Below are positions 1 to 9,546 of a stretch of DNA of 64,000 bases, one piece after another; within the stretch, counting starts at the first letter, position 1; each line of letters opens with the position of its first letter. A program made the translations under genes and the position numbers. The notes under the pieces were generated by a model. That model was not told the origin of the DNA, searched no databases, and saw only the letters and a list, made by a program, of their open reading frames with translations. This DNA is from Haloplanus natans DSM 17983 (GTDB taxonomy: Archaea > Halobacteriota > Halobacteria > Halobacteriales > Haloferacaceae). The stretch is taken from positions 248,001 through 312,000 of the forward strand of contig NZ_ATYM01000003.1 of assembly GCF_000427685.1 (NCBI RefSeq). Reading direction: 5' to 3'.

Positions 1-1846
1 CGTCAGCGCGGAAGGCTTCGACTTCTTCTTTGCTCGCTGCGAAGTCGGCATCTGTCCTCCCTTCAAGATCATCGACGGTCGTCCCGTACGCTTCCGCCGT
101 CGCCTCGTTCGCTAACACGAATCGTCCATCAGGATCTTTTACGAAGATCAGGTGGGGTACCTGGTCGATGATGTCACGTAGCTGTCTTCGTTCTGTATCG
201 ATTTGGGCTTGGGATTCCTCCAACGCTTGGCGGTTGGCGAGCAGTTGCAGCGCCGTCTCTGTGTGCATCGCCAGAATTCCGAGGAAGTCACGCTCTGTAG
301 CCGAGAAATCGTCCGCGACGGATGACCCGACCAACAACACTCCATGTGATCCTACAGGGACAATTACCTCCGATTGCAGCGCAGGTTCGGGGGCGTGCGT
401 GTCCGTCTCGTTGGCAAGGTTGGGGTAGTACCGCATCTCGCCAGCTTGGAAGGCCTGCCACGCGAGGCTTGAGTCATCGGGACCGAACGTCGGCGAGGGC
501 AGCGAAAGCTCGTCCGCCGCGTCAGAAACACACGCCTGAACGAGTTGGTTCGCCTCCGCGTCGTGTTTCCAGTAGCCTGCGATAGGCTGGTCGACGATGT
601 CCTTGACCGCCCGGAGCAGTTCATCGATCACCACCTCCGTATCAGCAGCAGTAACGAACGTTTCGACTCGCTCCCGAATCGCCCGTAAGCGGCTCTCTCG
701 CTGGTGTTCGTCACTTCGATCCCGGTTGACACAGATGAGACCGCCATCGGAGAGCTCTGTCAAATGTACGTGCTGTGGAATGGCTGAACCATCCGGTTGC
801 TGGCCTACGAGATCGCCCTCCCAGACGTCTCGGTCGCGAAGTTCAGGGAACACCTGCTGCTCGATGTATTTGATCCGCTCCTCGTCGTATATTGATCGCC
901 ATGTCTTACCTAAGAGGTCCCCAGGATCGTCATATCCAAGGATTGCCGCGTGGGCTTCGTTCATGTAGATGTACACGCCCTCGGGATCAAGGATCGAGAT
1001 CCCCGTCAACGATGCATCCATCGCCTTTGCCTGCCGTTCGATCGTCCGCAGTCGTTCGACCCGCTCCGTCGCGTCGCGGAACACGCCAACGATGTACGTC
1101 CGTCCATCGAGAGTAATCGTCTTCCCGGTGATATCGACCGGTACGCGTTCACCACCGGGGCGCTCGATCCAGATCTCATCACCAGGTTTGGAATGAACGG
1201 TATCGTACCCTTCCTGTACGGCTGCTGAGAAGGCTTTCCGGTACTCGTCGCGCTCCTCGAACGGATGCAGCTCCCACTGTTCAGAGCCAATCAGCGAGCC
1301 ACGCGACCGACAAAAGAGCTCGGTCGCCGCTTCGTTCGCCTCGACGATGATACTGGTCTCCGCGTCGGCGATAACGAGCGGTTCCCCTGCGTGCATCATC
1401 ACCTGTTCGCGGAACGTAGTCCGGGAGATGTCCTCGAGTTCGTCGCTGGGAGAGCGGCGAGGATCACGCGTGTCGAACACCCCGGACGACTCACTGCCCG
1501 AAGTCGACCCCCCCAGCAATCCCTCAAGCCCGCCCTGGACGGTAGTCAGGTCTACGGTATCGGTGGTCGACAGCGAATGCGGATCCCGAAATTGAATCAC
1601 CTCAGACGCAACGTCGACCGCGACAAGCGGGACTTCCGCAGGGAGTTCCTCCTCAACGTACGACTGCTGTGCTGTCTTTGCAGTGCAAAGAACGGCGTCG
1701 ACCTCGCTCCACTGTTCGATCTCTTCGAACGGTTTCCGGTCGATACGTTCTCTTTCGATGGCCACATGATCTACTAATGTCTCCCAACCCTGCGCCGCAT
1801 CGTCTCCCAACAGGGCAACGAGTCCACCCTCAATTGTCAATGTCAT
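1..1846 (-). CDS. PAS/GAF multi-domain sensory protein (C-terminus beyond window)
   Basis: The minus-strand frame is open from an ATG at 1846 to the window edge (615 codons), so the C-terminal output domain is not visible. A short N-terminal domain (about residues 1-120) is followed by a PAS near 145-250 (PLVIADAETSIIVEANEAA), a second PAS near 270-390 (GISILDPEGVYIYMNEAHA), a GAF-like domain near 395-545 and a third PAS from about 555 (LIFVKDPDGRFVLANEATA). This stacking is typical of haloarchaeal cytoplasmic sensor kinases or bacterio-opsin-activator-like regulators; which one depends on the missing end. No membrane segment is seen. Ligand unknown. Confidence 0.85.
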   Translation of the reverse strand, partial: MTLTIEGGLVALLGDDAAQGWETLVDHVAIERERIDRKPFEEIEQWSEVDAVLCTAKTAQQSYVEEELPAEVPLVAVDVASEVIQFRDPHSLSTTDTVDLTTVQGGLEGLLGGSTSGSESSGVFDTRDPRRSPSDELEDISRTTFREQVMMHAGEPLVIADAETSIIVEANEAATELFCRSRGSLIGSEQWELHPFEERDEYRKAFSAAVQEGYDTVHSKPGDEIWIERPGGERVPVDITGKTITLDGRTYIVGVFRDATERVERLRTIERQAKAMDASLTGISILDPEGVYIYMNEAHAAILGYDDPGDLLGKTWRSIYDEERIKYIEQQVFPELRDRDVWEGDLVGQQPDGSAIPQHVHLTELSDGGLICVNRDRSDEHQRESRLRAIRERVETFVTAADTEVVIDELLRAVKDIVDQPIAGYWKHDAEANQLVQACVSDAADELSLPSPTFGPDDSSLAWQAFQAGEMRYYPNLANETDTHAPEPALQSEVIVPVGSHGVLLVGSSVADDFSATERDFLGILAMHTETALQLLANRQALEESQAQIDTERRQLRDIIDQVPHLIFVKDPDGRFVLANEATAEAYGTTVDDLEGRTDADFAASKEEVEAFRAD

Positions 1847-2029
1847 TCCTATTTTCCACCCTGATGTTAGATATTAAACATTTACGAGTCCCGAGACAGA
1901 TGGCACGTTTGTGCCACAGCGTCTCTCAGTGGAGGATTCATATGTTGATGGTATCGTCATTTCTCTTCTGAGTCATAATAAATCTGTATCATAGGACCCC
2001 ATATTTCGGGTGGCTGCGTCAGCAACGAA

Positions 2030-2912
2030 GTTGTGGCCCTGACGGACACGACACCCCGCGAACTACCCCGCCCTACTCAGCCGCTGGCGCGGCTTCCTTG
2101 AGGGCAGGGCTTCCTGCTTCTACGACGCGACTTGCATCCACGATGATAGACGAGAAATCGCCACCATCAGTAGACACAGCAGTCGCAGTTTCCACAGGCG
2201 TTAACGAATCGCTCTGCGATTCGTTCGCACACCAGAAATCTTCGATTTCTGGGGACGTTGCTTCGGAGTGAACCACTCCTAGTTTCTTGAGTCCTCGTGA
2301 GAAGACGTTCAACGACGCGTTCCAATCCCTGTCGAGTTCGAACCCGCACGCCGGGCACGAGTGTTCTCGAATCCACAACGGCTTGTCCATCGAAACGCCG
2401 CACGACGCGCACTCTTTGGTCGTTCCACGTGGATTGACCTGCACAACGTGACACGCGTTTTTCTCCCCGTGATGTTCGAGGATGGTGATGAAGTCACGCC
2501 ACCCGACTTCGGCCTTGTTCCGCGCGTTCTCTGGGGATTCGAGCATCCCTTTCACGTTGAGGTCTTCGACGAACACGGCGTCGTACTCGGTGGTGTAGAA
2601 GTGCGCGGGCTTGTGCTTGAAGTCGTGCTTCTTGTTCGACATTCGCGAGTAAACCGCAGCGACTCGTCGTCGTTGTTTCTGCCAGTTGTTAGACTCGTAT
2701 GTTTTGCGGGAGAGCGAGCGTTGCTCACTTTTGAGTCGCTCTCGCTCGTCAGACAAGTCGAGTCTCCCGACGGAACGTCCATCCGAGTCGTGGATGAAGT
2801 TGAGAACGCCGAAGTCGAGCCCCACCGTATCCTCGGAGTCGATGTCTTCGACGACGGGTTTCTTCGGCGTCTCGGTTTCGATGCAGAACGAGACGTACCA
2901 CGCTCCCGTAGT
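2030..2912 (-). mobile_element. 5'-truncated IS200/IS605-group (IS1341-type) element with right end
   Basis: Contains the 3' two thirds of a tnpB gene and a right end (about 2050-2130) with the same layout as the full-length copy whose right end is at 14925-15020: a shared GAACTACCCC followed by a CTTGAGG-containing hairpin. The left end and the first ~166 codons of tnpB are missing. The left junction lies near 2912, inside a PIN-domain gene. The right end of such elements normally also encodes the 3' part of the TnpB guide RNA. Confidence 0.75.
2073..2912 (-). pseudogene. tnpB: TnpB RNA-guided nuclease, N-terminally truncated
   Basis: About 280 residues align with residues ~167-423 of the intact TnpB encoded at 14952-16223. 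RuvC pieces are retained (GLDFGVLNF, VFVEDLNV, LDRDWNASLN) together with the CASCG and CPACGF zinc knuckles. The N-terminal recognition half is absent, so the fragment should not act alone as a guided nuclease. It continues the reading direction of the interrupted PIN gene but in another frame, and an in-frame ATG at 2930 is fortuitous. Confidence 0.85.
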
Positions 2913-3421
2913 TCTAGGAGTTCGCCACACGCTTCACAGAACTCACGGCGCGAAATCAACTCGTTGTCATAGAGGATGTAGAACAGAACCGGTGGTGCCA
3001 CCACATGGATATCTTCGTCCTTGTCGTCGACGGCCCGACGAATCGAACGGCGGCCGGCCGCGTCCATCAAGATGACGTAGTCGACAGTCTCCGGATTCTG
3101 TATCACTTCCTGTCGGAGTGATTCCTCACCGGCGTCTGCTCCGTGGGGTCGGGGTATGCTCGTCACCTGCGTAAGCGGCGTCCCATCGTCCTCGAGGGCA
3201 TCGAGCGCGGCACGGCTTCCGTCATGAAGCCGGTACGGCCGGCTTCCCTCGGGCGCTGTCTCGCGCGTGTTCTTGACGTGCCGCTCGAGTTCTTGTTTAC
3301 AGACGTTTGTCGCCGTGAGACCAACATGTTCGATGATTTGGGGCCACAAGGAACTGTTCGCGACGGCGATCAGCGCGTCGGTATCGATCAAAAGTGGATA
3401 CCGTGTGGTGCCGCTGGCCAT
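2913..3421 (-). pseudogene. PIN-domain toxin (VapC-like), cut by TnpB remnant
   Basis: The first ~170 codons encode a PIN-type fold: LLIDTDALIAV at residues 10-20 carries the first acidic metal ligand, and DYVILMDAAGRRSIRRAV sits near 114-131. After CEACGELLELRERG the frame runs into the tnpB remnant and becomes Ser/Arg-rich, a frame-shifted reading of tnpB. The ATG follows directly on the TAA of the upstream gene, so the pair is translationally coupled like a type II toxin-antitoxin operon. Toxins of this class cleave RNA. Whether the shortened protein works is unknown; only the tail seems lost. Confidence 0.7.
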
Positions 3422-3733
3422 TTAGACGAGGTAGTCGCTGGTGTCGTCCTCGGCAGCCTCACGGAACGCGTCGATATCTTCCTGGAGCAGATCGAACTCG
3501 TCACCGATGAGTACGCGAGCGGCATCCCCCGAGAGGTCACCCGCCGAATAGCGTTCGTAAATCGCAATCTTATCTTCGTCCGTTATCGTTCGTCGAAGCA
3601 TCTGCGTGAGCCCTTCGCGTGCGAGTTCACTAATGTTGATGCCGCCCAGATGGACGGAATCGAGTTCGGTAGCTGCCTCTTTGAGCGGGCCAGCGCGGAA
3701 TTTGATCGTATCGTCGAGCGATTCCTGACTCAT
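3422..3733 (-). CDS. Probable antitoxin of the PIN pair
   Basis: A 103-residue protein starting MSQESLDDTIKFRAGPLKEA; the ATG at 3733 is preferred over a longer reading. The N-terminal beta-strand/helix pattern and the segment NISELAREGLTQML resemble ribbon-helix-helix antitoxins; the C-terminal acidic half (EEFDLLQ-like, EDIDAFREAAEDDTSDYLV) would be the toxin-binding tail. Its TAA abuts the toxin ATG with no gap. Function is inferred from context; direct family membership was not established. Confidence 0.65.
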   Translation of the reverse strand: MSQESLDDTIKFRAGPLKEAATELDSVHLGGINISELAREGLTQMLRRTITDEDKIAIYERYSAGDLSGDAARVLIGDEFDLLQEDIDAFREAAEDDTSDYLV

Positions 3734-3830
3734 ACCCAAAATACACAGGCCTGCTTGATAACTTGTTCCCCTTTGTGTGAACACATGGGAACAGTCGAGC
3801 GATGATGGCCCCATACGCCCGTATTCAGGA

Positions 3831-4223
3831 TTACGGCTCTTCTTGTTCGGTCTCCGACTCGATGGGGTCGACCGCGGTCTCCATCCACGCCTCGACGTCG
3901 CCGTCGGAGAACCTGCCGTCGATGTCGTCGGCCGTGGCAGCGCCGTGAAGCCCTGCCGACGCGACCGCGTGCTCGGCGTCGGCGATCGTCCAGAATCGGT
4001 CGCGGTGTTCGACGAGGCCGTGTCCTTCGAGGCGCTTCAGCGTGGGGCCGACGCTCCCTTCGGGCACGTCGACAGTGTCGACGATCTCCCGCTGGCGAAA
4101 CGCCTGGTCGGCGTGCTCGAGGAGGAAGCGATAGACCGCACCCTGCGTGGTGTCCGGCGCGAGATCGGGAAGCGGGGGCCCGTCCTCGTCGATAGAGCGG
4201 AACTCGTCTTTCGAGATGGGCAT
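3831..4223 (-). CDS. MarR-like winged-helix transcriptional regulator
   Basis: A 130-residue protein with one winged-helix domain: TTQGAVYRFLLEHADQAFRQ, then REIVDTVDVPEGSVGPTLKR as the helix-turn-helix, and LEGHGLVEHRDRFWTIADA as the wing. The C-terminus (about 90-130) is acidic and probably disordered. It stands alone, about 100 bp downstream of the PIN/antitoxin pair on the same strand. Small haloarchaeal proteins of this kind are often local regulators beside toxin genes; the target here is unknown. Confidence 0.75.
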   Translation of the reverse strand: MPISKDEFRSIDEDGPPLPDLAPDTTQGAVYRFLLEHADQAFRQREIVDTVDVPEGSVGPTLKRLEGHGLVEHRDRFWTIADAEHAVASAGLHGAATADDIDGRFSDGDVEAWMETAVDPIESETEQEEP

Positions 4224-4384
4224 CTTGAGTATTGGTTTGTATTAGAAGCTATTAGGTCTTATCGACAAAGCTCTTCACACGGACTGTAGGATGGCGGTGT
4301 TTGCCGGCTTTTCCCCGGGTTCGAGGTCTTCTTCGTGCGGTTCCACGTTTCGTGCTTCACCGACGGCGGCGGGTCACTTCAAAG

Positions 4385-4414
4385 TGGTCGTGATTACTTG
4401 CCTAATCACGACCA
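4385..4414. promoter_or_regulatory. 12-bp perfect inverted repeat, 6-nt loop
   Basis: Arms TGGTCGTGATTA and TAATCACGACCA are separated by CTTGCC. It lies in the otherwise empty 4224-4719 interval, about 160 bp upstream of the minus-strand regulator gene, so it could be an operator for it. There is no T-tract arguing for a terminator. The rest of the interval shows no coding frame; its right part (about 4490-4719) probably belongs to the end of the adjoining transposon, but terminal repeats could not be fixed. Confidence 0.5.
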
Positions 4415-4719
4415 ACAGAAATAGAAGTCTCATATCCATTATTTCTATGATAGAGAGGTTCTACCCTCCGAAATACGGATCTAGTTAACGTCATAAATCA
4501 TATGACGCTATACCAAAACCGCGGCCGTGGAAGTTGAGACTACAGTGGGTTTAGCGGGGCTGTGATGCGTGGTTTCGGGCGAATTTTCGAGGCGAAGCTG
4601 CTTCGGATCTACTCTCGATAGTCTTCTGCTGGCGTACTACCAACTAAACCGGTGAATTTCCAAGATCTCCGACAGTGTTGCCACTCAGGAACCCGGATTG
4701 CCCCGGACAGAGTATCTCT

Positions 4720-6135
4720 CTATCCGATTCCAGTTTCCTTCTTCAGCAGCGTCAGCGTATTGTCGGCTGTTACGATCGGCGAATGTTCATACTCACCCGT
4801 CAGCTCGACTTGGACGAGCAAATCGACCGCTCGCCAGATCGAGTACAAGAGACACGCGAACGCGAAATAGAAGAAGCGAAGCCCGAAATCCTTCGACGTC
4901 GTCGCCGCCATGAACCGCTTTATTGATCGGTAGCCGCTCTCGATCTCCCACCGATAGCCATACTCAGTGAGGTGGCCACTCCCCCGATTCGTCATGAACA
5001 CCGAGTACTGCCGGTGATCCTCGTGCTCAGTGTTCTCTTTCCGGCGGTAGATCAGCGTCGTCTCGTGCCATTCGTTCTTCCCGAGGTGGAGCTTCCGGTC
5101 GGTCTCGTATCGATCCCGATCTCGTTGGAGCAACCGGTTGGCCTGCGCTTTCTCGCTGGTCTGCATCCGCTTGGGAACGACGTACGACAGGCCACGCTGG
5201 CTGAGCATCTCTAAGACGTGCTGGCTATCGAACTCCCGGTCCATCAGTACGTTATCGACGTGAACGGCCGCTTCAGCAGAGTCCAAGAGATCCTCAACGA
5301 TCTCCTTCCGTGACTCACCCCGCCGCACAGGTCGCACATCGAGTACAATCGGGACAGCATTCCCGACTAACTGAACCGTCGCCCACTGGTACGCGTATTC
5401 GTTGGTCTTCTCTTTCGTGCCGATAATCTCGTTTTTGTGGCCCGTCCTATCGCCAGTAAACGGGTCAGCTTCGGTGATGTCTATGGCGACGATACCCGCC
5501 CGAAAGAACTCCTTAGTCTCCGCAGCCTCGTCGAGTAGCCGGTCAACTGCTCGTCGGTACATCTCGCGAATCTCCGGGATAGACAGATTTCGCAAGTGTT
5601 CCCGATGGGCGTGACCCAGCGGTGTCCTGTCCCGCGTCGACTCGTAGACGAAGCTGCGAGCGCCCTCGTTAGCAGCCAAATTTTCGCGAAGCCCCAGATA
5701 CGTTTGGAGGCCCCAGTACGCGTTCTCGGAAATCTCACAGCCCTCACCTCGATCCAGCGAGAACGCCGGAAAGACGACACGGCTGACGTGGTCGGTGATT
5801 CGACCCGCCTGTTCCAAGACAGTCCGATCATCGGGGAAATCCTGCTTTCCGCGATTGTTCTGCTGCTGGGTGTGTCTCTCAGGCTCGCGCGGGACTGAAA
5901 CACCCTCGTTATCCGCCTTGATGAGGATCGTCCGAGCGCCCGTCAAGACTGTCTCGCGTAACTCTGCAGTAAACCGGTCGTGCCAGCTTCGCCACAGTGT
6001 CGATTGATCCGGAATCGCCTCGAGTCCAAGTTGGTCAACGAGATCGGGTCGACATTCGAGGTACTCGACTAGCGTAGTCTCGTGATCGAAGCCGTGGATT
6101 TCCTTGAGCAAGAAGACGCGAGATAGGGCCTCCAT
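4720..6135 (-). CDS. IS4-superfamily DDE transposase, probably lacking its N-terminus
   Basis: 471 codons from the first ATG. DDE triad: D in AIDITEADPFTG, D in VLMDREFDSQHV, E in the YREK-like YRWEIESGYRSIKRF. The frame stays open upstream of the ATG to a stop at 6247-6249 and reads LVYSGFEVHDTYSGTPRYEM, which looks like genuine transposase sequence joined to unrelated residues. The 5' end therefore appears to have been lost at the junction with the IS1595-type element that starts near 6210-6250. The haloarchaeal subgroup is not settled (ISH3/ISH5-like by appearance only). Confidence 0.8.
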   Translation of the reverse strand: MEALSRVFLLKEIHGFDHETTLVEYLECRPDLVDQLGLEAIPDQSTLWRSWHDRFTAELRETVLTGARTILIKADNEGVSVPREPERHTQQQNNRGKQDFPDDRTVLEQAGRITDHVSRVVFPAFSLDRGEGCEISENAYWGLQTYLGLRENLAANEGARSFVYESTRDRTPLGHAHREHLRNLSIPEIREMYRRAVDRLLDEAAETKEFFRAGIVAIDITEADPFTGDRTGHKNEIIGTKEKTNEYAYQWATVQLVGNAVPIVLDVRPVRRGESRKEIVEDLLDSAEAAVHVDNVLMDREFDSQHVLEMLSQRGLSYVVPKRMQTSEKAQANRLLQRDRDRYETDRKLHLGKNEWHETTLIYRRKENTEHEDHRQYSVFMTNRGSGHLTEYGYRWEIESGYRSIKRFMAATTSKDFGLRFFYFAFACLLYSIWRAVDLLVQVELTGEYEHSPIVTADNTLTLLKKETGIG

Positions 6136-6276
6136 CTCGTATCGCGGAGTCCCTGAGTAGGTGTCGTGTACTTCAAACCCGGAATATACCAGGGGGAGAG
6201 AAGCGACGACGCTCTTTTGTAGCGTAGCGGAACCAGACCACGAAGATTAGTGCATCCCACCGAGGGAGGAACGAGC

Positions 6277-7245
6277 ATGTGCACTGACCGCCCCGCTCTC
6301 GGTGAGATGCTAGAGTATCTCGTCACGCTCGGTGCAATAGAGTTTCGCCCGGAGCCGCTCGACGCCATCGTCGAGCGGCGTCTCAAGGCGATCTGGGCAG
6401 CTCGCTCCTGTCCGAACTGTGGTGAGGACACGCTCCAGGCGCTTGATGGCTCCGACCGCATCTGGTGTGGTCGCTGTGACTGGAAAACCACGTACACGCG
6501 GGGAACCCCGTTCTACGATTCGGAACTCGCCCCCGGCGAGTTCCTCATCGCCTTCATCCTCTACGCCGATACGCTGCTCAGCATCAACCAGATCGCCTTC
6601 CTGCTGTCCCCGTCGTACAAGACGCTCTACGACCGGATCAAGGAGACAGAAACCGCGTTCGTGCGAGGGTTTCCGACCGTCTGGGAGCGGATCTCCCAGA
6701 CGGTCGGTGGCCCGACCCAGGTCGACGAAACCCAGCAGGTGTGCTCGGGGTTCAAAGGGAAAGAGCCGCCACGGGAGGGCCTCAACCGCGGCGGCTCGCC
6801 GGAGGGAGGGCGGACACGCTGGACGGGAGAGCAGGGCGACGAGGTGACGCTCGTCGCGGCGTGCCGCGACGTGCTTCGCGTGGTTTCCGCAGCGGAGGGC
6901 ACGGACTACGAGGACGATTTAGCGCCGGTGATCGAGCAGGCGGCTGACCTCTCCCAGCCGCTGGGAGAGGTCTGGACTGACGGCTTGCCGGCCTACCAAG
7001 GCATGGAACACGATCACCGGTACGTCGTCCACGACGATGGATACGTCTCTGACCAGGGCGTCCACACGAACCAGGCAGAGTGTCTTTGGTCGCTGTTGCA
7101 GCCGTGGTTGGCGAAGTTCCGCGGCCTGTCCAAGCAGGGCTTGGAACAGGCCGCTCGAACCTACGGGTTCCTCCGGTCGCTGAATCTTACTAGAGCACCG
7201 GTCCACGCTCTCATCGATTGCGTCGTCGTCAACGCATTCCGCTAG
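6277..7245 (+). CDS. IS1595-family transposase (ISH4-like)
   Basis: 322 residues from MCTDRPALGEML; a longer start at 6250 is possible. The N-terminal zinc ribbon CPNCGEDTLQ...CGRC (residues ~45-65) is followed by an ISXO2-type DDE/N domain: D in GPTQVDETQ, D in GEVWTDGLPAY, and the HTNQAECLWSLL motif that replaces the classical glutamate region. Length and domain order match the ISH4 group. Terminal inverted repeats were not identified with certainty; the 5' side abuts the broken IS4-type transposase. Confidence 0.85.
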   Translation: MCTDRPALGEMLEYLVTLGAIEFRPEPLDAIVERRLKAIWAARSCPNCGEDTLQALDGSDRIWCGRCDWKTTYTRGTPFYDSELAPGEFLIAFILYADTLLSINQIAFLLSPSYKTLYDRIKETETAFVRGFPTVWERISQTVGGPTQVDETQQVCSGFKGKEPPREGLNRGGSPEGGRTRWTGEQGDEVTLVAACRDVLRVVSAAEGTDYEDDLAPVIEQAADLSQPLGEVWTDGLPAYQGMEHDHRYVVHDDGYVSDQGVHTNQAECLWSLLQPWLAKFRGLSKQGLEQAARTYGFLRSLNLTRAPVHALIDCVVVNAFR

Positions 7246-7529
7246 ACTACAGAAGAGCGAGCGACGAACTCCTCGACAGAGTGGTGGGCGTCGTGTCCGA
7301 ACCACGTCTCTGCAACGGTACGGATGTCTGATTCCAGACCAGCGAGCGTGGATTGATCCCAGACCGGATCTTCTGCGTATGATGCCCAATCACGGTACTG
7401 TCGGCGCGCGATTTGTCGAAATACCGTCCGACGACTGTCGCGTGTCGAAGCCACACCGGAGCCTTGCACAGGCGAAGCCAAGAATTCGTCTTTCTGTATC
7501 GCGTTTCTACCCCCCTGTCCAGTAGAATT
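7242..7529 (-). pseudogene. C-terminal remnant of an unrecognised gene
   Basis: An open frame of about 95 codons without a convincing start (only TTG at 7481). It reads VFRQIARRQYRDWASYAED and VAETWFGHDAHHSVEEFVA, with protein-like composition, and ends by overlapping the stop of the IS1595 transposase on the other strand. It most likely is the 3' end of a gene removed when the element arrived. No family recognised. Confidence 0.4.
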
Positions 7530-7584
7530 TTACGAGGGAGAGACACAGTATCTACGACTAGATGGGACGCGATCCGAGAGAGTA

Positions 7585-8160
7585 CTACTGATCCCAACTA
7601 AGACTGGCGATTGTGGGGAATTGCTCTTTCGCAGTCGCAGGCGGATGGTAGTATCGTGATACAACCTCGTGGTAGCCGAACTCCGGCGGGATGATTGCAC
7701 AGGCTTTCGCCAGCAGTTCGTCGGCGGTATGGGTGATGACGCGAATCCGCTTGTTCCGCTCGAAGAGGTGGACTCCGAGAGCTACTATCGTTCCATCTCG
7801 CCGGTTGTTCGTCGTGGGATACTTGCTATGCTGGTTGAGGAAGTGGTTGGCCTCCTGCCACGCCTCCATAGTGGGACCGGACTCGGCGTCAGCCGAGTCA
7901 CTCTCTGGATCTGGTAGCGATACGACACGAATCCACCCGTCGTCGATTCCGTGATCCAGATACGGGTTCGTCGTGCCATCTGTGCCGTGGTCTGCCAGTT
8001 CCTCGTAGATGAGTTCTGGAACCCAAATCTCAGTTTGTGCTTGCTTGACGGCACCTTTGAGCCTGTCGAGATGTGAGTTCGGGTGTTTCCCGAGACTCCG
8101 AAAGACGACTGTATCGACGATGTTGGCCGTGTAAACCCGGCCGTGTTCGCCCGCGCTCAT
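7585..8160 (-). CDS. PIN-like toxin candidate
   Basis: 191 residues. The N-terminus VYTANIVDTVVFRSLGKHPN resembles the first strand of PIN domains with a conserved Asp. Further features are EIWVPELIYEELADHG (acidic second site), RRDGTIVALGVHLFE near 120 and RIRVITHTADELLAKACA near 137, the usual late PIN strand. Its ATG overlaps the TGA of the upstream HTH gene by four bases, so the two are translationally coupled. RNase activity is inferred from fold and operon. Confidence 0.7.
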   Translation of the reverse strand: MSAGEHGRVYTANIVDTVVFRSLGKHPNSHLDRLKGAVKQAQTEIWVPELIYEELADHGTDGTTNPYLDHGIDDGWIRVVSLPDPESDSADAESGPTMEAWQEANHFLNQHSKYPTTNNRRDGTIVALGVHLFERNKRIRVITHTADELLAKACAIIPPEFGYHEVVSRYYHPPATAKEQFPTIASLSWDQ

Positions 8161-8774
8161 TCCTCAGTCTCGTCGCCGTTGTGCTGCTTACTGTCGACGG
8201 TGGATGGAGTGTACGTCTCTGGGCTGGACGCACTCTCACCGAAGTCCCGAATCGCGTAGATGGCGTCGACGAGGTCGTAAGTCATCCCGGAGGAGAGGCC
8301 TGTGAGGTCCCCAATCTGGCGTATGGTGACTTCTCCTTCGTGATGATCCATCACGAGATCGTGTGCGAGAGCAAACGTCAACAGGCCGTGTTCTTCGAGG
8401 ACGCGGTCGATGACAGGATATTCGTCTTGATGGCTCAGTACCGCCACCAGCGACGGTGTAATCGACACTGCCACGTCTCGTACCGTCAGGGTCAGTTCGA
8501 AGTCCTCGGCGGCGTAGGTTGTCGCGCTGTTCTCTTCGCCGATGTCGGTAATAAGTCCTGCACTGGCGAGTGTACTGAGATAGTCGTAGACCGTTTTCTT
8601 CGAGACTGCCGCCTCGTCGACGAGTTCAGGACCGGTCGCAGTCCCTTTGCTGCGGATATTCGTATAGAGGGCGGCAAGGGCGACGTTATCTACGAGGTCC
8701 GTGAACGTATGGATACCCGTGATTCGCTCAGGAGTTCCACCCGCATTCTGGACGTGGTTCGTGTCGTAGGACAT
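8157..8774 (-). CDS. HTH regulator paired with the PIN-like protein
   Basis: 205 residues. A winged-helix segment spans about 30-95 (GPELVDEAAVSKKTVYDYLS, then LASAGLITDIG). The second half includes EVTIRQIGDLTGLSSGMTYD, a second helix-turn-helix-like segment. It probably represses the two-gene operon and may act as the antitoxin. The 280-bp region upstream has no gene but carries partition-type repeats at its far end. Confidence 0.7.
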   Translation of the reverse strand: MSYDTNHVQNAGGTPERITGIHTFTDLVDNVALAALYTNIRSKGTATGPELVDEAAVSKKTVYDYLSTLASAGLITDIGEENSATTYAAEDFELTLTVRDVAVSITPSLVAVLSHQDEYPVIDRVLEEHGLLTFALAHDLVMDHHEGEVTIRQIGDLTGLSSGMTYDLVDAIYAIRDFGESASSPETYTPSTVDSKQHNGDETEE

Positions 8775-8983
8775 TCTTGTATAGAGTTACGAAACTTGAA
8801 ACAGTAAATGTTGGGGTCTGTAGGCTACCTCCTATCGCAGGGAAACTACGACAACTCACCGAGCAAGATAGATGATTACGGCCGATCAAGCCATATGCAT
8901 TGAGACAACCAGCCTCAACTACTGCGCGGCCGCCGTTCGGGCCCAGTTCTGAGAATAATCGCGAGACTGCAAGCAGATGGCTT

Positions 8984-9027
8984 GCTACACAATCTACATA
9001 ATGTACAATGCGCACAAAATCTGAATG
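8984..9027. repeat. Partition-site repeats downstream of parAB
   Basis: Contains CTACACAATCTACATAATGT followed by ACAATGCGCACAAAATC, the same AT-rich vocabulary (CTACA, TACATT or its complement) as the larger array upstream of parA at 10432-10802. Repeats on both sides of a ParA locus suggest binding sites of the adaptor protein, a split centromere. The remainder of 8775-9054 shows nothing else. Confidence 0.6.
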
Positions 9028-9054
9028 GTGAGGGGAAATCGGCCAAATCCAATA

Positions 9055-9546
9055 TTAGTCGTTCGTAGCTTGCTCGCTCAGCATCTCCACAACTTCCTGT
9101 ACACGTTCCTCATCAGCTTCGATACCACGCTCCCGGAGGATCTGGAGGGCGACCTCATCACCGTGGTCCGCAATCACCTGGAGACACGCATCTTGAAACT
9201 CTCTTCCCTCAAATTCGGGAACATCAAACATAGAGCACGCCGCAGTTACCGAGGATCGCATCCGGGTAACGCCATTCCACGTCTCCTCCCGGACATAGAA
9301 GCCGTGCATATCAGTCTCGTCAAAGGAGAAGGCCGGTCCACCGGTAGATTCGTCCACATCCTCCCTATCCTCATCCTGCTCAGCAGTGAACTCAGTCTCC
9401 GACTCTGTGTCCTCAGTAGCTATCTCCGCATCCGGTTGCGGTTCATCCTGGGTGTCAGTACGCCCGTCGTCGTCCGATTCTACTCCTTCCTCCGTTTGTT
9501 TGAGCTGTTCAGCGACGTCCCCGAAACGGTCGTCCTCATTAGGCAT
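9055..9546 (-). CDS. ParA partner protein (ParB-like adaptor)
   Basis: 163 residues. The N-terminal ~80 are highly acidic and disordered (runs of E, D, T). The C-terminal part (about 85-160) is folded: FYVREETWNGVTRMRSSVTA, then a helical tail ending LQILRERGIEADEERVQE. The ATG lies inside the last codons of parA (8-nt overlap). A small protein directly after a ParA ATPase is usually the centromere-binding adaptor; it has no canonical ParB nuclease domain. The call rests on context. Confidence 0.65.
   Translation of the reverse strand: MPNEDDRFGDVAEQLKQTEEGVESDDDGRTDTQDEPQPDAEIATEDTESETEFTAEQDEDREDVDESTGGPAFSFDETDMHGFYVREETWNGVTRMRSSVTAACSMFDVPEFEGREFQDACLQVIADHGDEVALQILRERGIEADEERVQEVVEMLSEQATND

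Noticed and set aside
2552-2912. C-terminal half of a 289-residue PIN protein
   Set aside because: From residue ~170 the frame is an out-of-frame reading of the tnpB remnant, rich in Ser and Arg.
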